Source of the DNA: Thermincola carboxydiphila
GTDB taxonomy: Bacteria > Bacillota > Thermincolia > Thermincolales > UBA2595
Direction: 5' to 3'
NCBI GenBank assembly: GCA_016841325.1
Contig: JAENZJ010000007.1
Coordinates: forward strand, 62,001 to 126,000
Length of the DNA: 64,000 bases
The notes under the pieces were generated by a model that was given only the letters and a program-made list of their open reading frames with translations, was not told the origin of the DNA and did not search any database. Shown here piece by piece: positions 62,791-64,000 of the stretch. Position numbers and translations under genes: made by a program. Position 1 is the stretch's first letter; every line of letters starts with the position of its first letter.

Positions 62791-63632
62791 AAAAAAGACT
62801 GCTGCTAATAGTCCTTGCTGTGGCTGGGTTCGGATTCCTGCTCAGGATGGTATCTGCCCCGCGAATTACCTTCCAGATAGCGGATGATGAAACCCGGCGC
62901 GAGTTTGTACAGGAAATCAACCGCACTGTGAGGGCTGAAGGTCTTGACATAACAGTTGCGGAAGTCCTGCTTGACCTTAATACCATATATGTTAACGGTA
63001 CAGCCAGGGGTAAGGAGAGAATTGTAGCTTTGGAAGTAACCGGTCAAAATGAACCCCGGGCTGCCAATAACCTGGACGGTATGGGGAAGGAACCGGAGGC
63101 GCTGCCGGGTACTGAACTGAAATGGGGAATGCATGGCCTCTGGTACGGCGGGAAGTGGTGGCATCCCCTGGGAGACCGTTTTTCCGTCAGGTTCCCCCAC
63201 GGTCTTGACCTGACTCAGCCGGGATTTAATCTGGTATTTTACACCTCCCTTGGTGAGAGGGTGGTTTTGGATATGACGGTTAATAAAAAATTAAGAGACA
63301 GGGTAAAAGTGGTCCCGGTTAACTGGAAGGCAGATTTGGCCGGAAAGCATCTGGAAATCAGGGAAATCAGTTTTGGGTTAACATATACGGCTGTTCAGTA
63401 CCAAACCCCGTCAAATTTTCAGTGGCGGGAGACAGAATTTGTGCTCACCGACCTGACCACTGGGCAAACCTATCACAGCACCTATGGCTCTCTGGGTGGA
63501 GGTGGAGAAGGATTTACCGGGGAGGCAGTGTTTGAGGACCCGGTGCCCCTGCCGCAAGGAACTGTTGAACTTATGGTCCGCAGCGGGGAAGACACTGTCA
63601 GAAAGCAGATCAATGTGGTAAAATCAAAGTAA
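62787..63632 (+). CDS. exported protein of the sigma/anti-sigma module
   Basis: A 281-aa protein with an N-terminal signal or anchor (KRLLLIVLAVAGFGFLLRMV, about 3-22). The remaining beta-rich region looks like the outside part of the preceding anti-sigma (ITVAEVLLDLNTIYVNGTAR, VNWKADLAGKHLEIREISFG). It overlaps that gene by 4 nt (ATGA). No known enzyme motif is seen. A likely role is in signal reception by the anti-sigma, or as a paralogue lacking the sigma-binding part (inference). Confidence 0.78.
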   Translation: MKKRLLLIVLAVAGFGFLLRMVSAPRITFQIADDETRREFVQEINRTVRAEGLDITVAEVLLDLNTIYVNGTARGKERIVALEVTGQNEPRAANNLDGMGKEPEALPGTELKWGMHGLWYGGKWWHPLGDRFSVRFPHGLDLTQPGFNLVFYTSLGERVVLDMTVNKKLRDRVKVVPVNWKADLAGKHLEIREISFGLTYTAVQYQTPSNFQWRETEFVLTDLTTGQTYHSTYGSLGGGGEGFTGEAVFEDPVPLPQGTVELMVRSGEDTVRKQINVVKSK

Positions 63633-63654
63633 TCATTTGACGGGGGGCACACAC

Positions 63655-64000
63655 ATGTGTGACAATCATACGGTCAGTGGACCGTTTTTCCTGAAAAAGC
63701 TGATGCTCATGACATACGGGAAATGGGTGGATGATACCCTCGGCTACTATCTCTTTATGGGTAAAATGACCGGCATTCCATGGGCAGGCAGGGTGGTCCG
63801 CTTTTTTTCGGAACAGTACGGGAAATACCTGCATGGGGGCAGGGCGGCAACGGCAGACGAATGTATCAAGGTACTGGCCGAGGCCCGGCAGATAGCTGTT
63901 ATGGACTGCTCCTGCCGGGTAAAATATAGAAACTGTGATAACCCGGTACGGACATGTATTGCTATAAATACCGGGGCTGAGGTCCTGGGCAGCCTGAGAA
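63655..64000 (+). CDS. iron-sulfur protein, 5' part (runs off the window)
   Basis: The first 115 codons of a gene cut by the window end. ATG at 63655 after CGGGGGG; reading MCDNHTVSGPFFLKKLMLMT. The Cys group DCSCRVKYRNCDNPVRTC (about 91-108) has the CxCR...CxxPxxTC pattern found in ferredoxin-domain proteins that usually continue into two [4Fe-4S] motifs. Function cannot be given without the rest. Confidence 0.75.
   Translation, partial: MCDNHTVSGPFFLKKLMLMTYGKWVDDTLGYYLFMGKMTGIPWAGRVVRFFSEQYGKYLHGGRAATADECIKVLAEARQIAVMDCSCRVKYRNCDNPVRTCIAINTGAEVLGSLR

Overview
The window looks like a chromosomal segment of an anaerobic, endospore-forming, redox-active Firmicute of the Desulfotomaculum/Peptococcaceae/Thermincola kind. 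The evidence is Firmicute-type sigma-A promoters and strong AGGAGG ribosome sites, a SCIFF peptide with its radical-SAM maturase, a YheC/YheD spore-coat gene, futalosine-route menaquinone genes, a tungsten aldehyde:ferredoxin oxidoreductase, a flavodiiron protein and three multiheme c-type cytochromes. The genus is an inference from gene content. I saw no insertion sequence, prophage or CRISPR array.

Layout. 1-2.6 kb: tRNA-Lys, tRNA-Glu and tRNA-Gly, then scfA (SCIFF, 46 aa) and scfB. 2.7-8.5 kb: LysM/G5/M23 endopeptidase, TPR protein, HExxH protease, BON protein, murA. 8.6-12.6 kb: chemoreceptor, methyltransferase, walJ, htrC. 12.6-15.7 kb, reverse strand: a complete agr-type quorum-sensing operon (agrC-agrB-agrD-agrA) with a 44-aa AgrD that uses Ser instead of Cys. 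It sits inside the walJ-htrC-rlmH order known from Bacillus. 15.9-18.7 kb: rlmH, whose 3' end is repeated 1.95 kb downstream as an SCC-like attachment-site pair enclosing a Cys-rich gene and a YheC-type ATP-grasp gene. A wrecked Mur-ligase remnant lies just outside. 18.9-21.3 kb: diguanylate cyclase coupled to a flavodiiron protein. 21.4-29.3 kb: an orphan PhnD-like lipoprotein, a decaheme giant with Ig-like repeats, a Cache chemoreceptor and a pentaheme lipoprotein, probably an extracellular electron-transfer and redox-taxis cluster. 29.6-36.8 kb: ABC-F ATPase, a sigM/yhdL-type ECF sigma and anti-sigma pair, a small membrane protein plus XRE regulator, VOC-mqnB-mqnD, and a pseudouridine synthase. 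36.9-43.1 kb: aldehyde:ferredoxin oxidoreductase, glnS, and a secreted Big_2 protein.

43.2-48.3 kb: an autoregulated TetR and a 1419-aa double-ATPase CoA-dehydratase activase. 48.3-53.7 kb, reverse: a second decaheme Ig-repeat protein behind a double-palindrome operator, a membrane protein, and a DUF4212/sodium:solute symporter pair. 54.3-58.2 kb: DUF1836 regulator, the pspA-nfeD-floT membrane-stress operon behind a start-stop mini-ORF, and a ferredoxin under a CsoR/CstR-like operator. 58.3-60.6 kb: TPP riboswitch and thiS-thiG-thiH. 60.7-63.6 kb: a second ECF sigma/anti-sigma module with an exported partner. The window ends inside an iron-sulfur protein gene.

The most novel-looking items are the predicted serine-lactone agr system with its 21-bp-spaced LytTR-like repeats, the SCC-like attachment pair at rlmH, the paralogous decaheme proteins with a shared C-terminal domain and Cys-bearing Ig-like repeats, the CsoR-like operator over a ferredoxin, and the start-stop leader of pspA.
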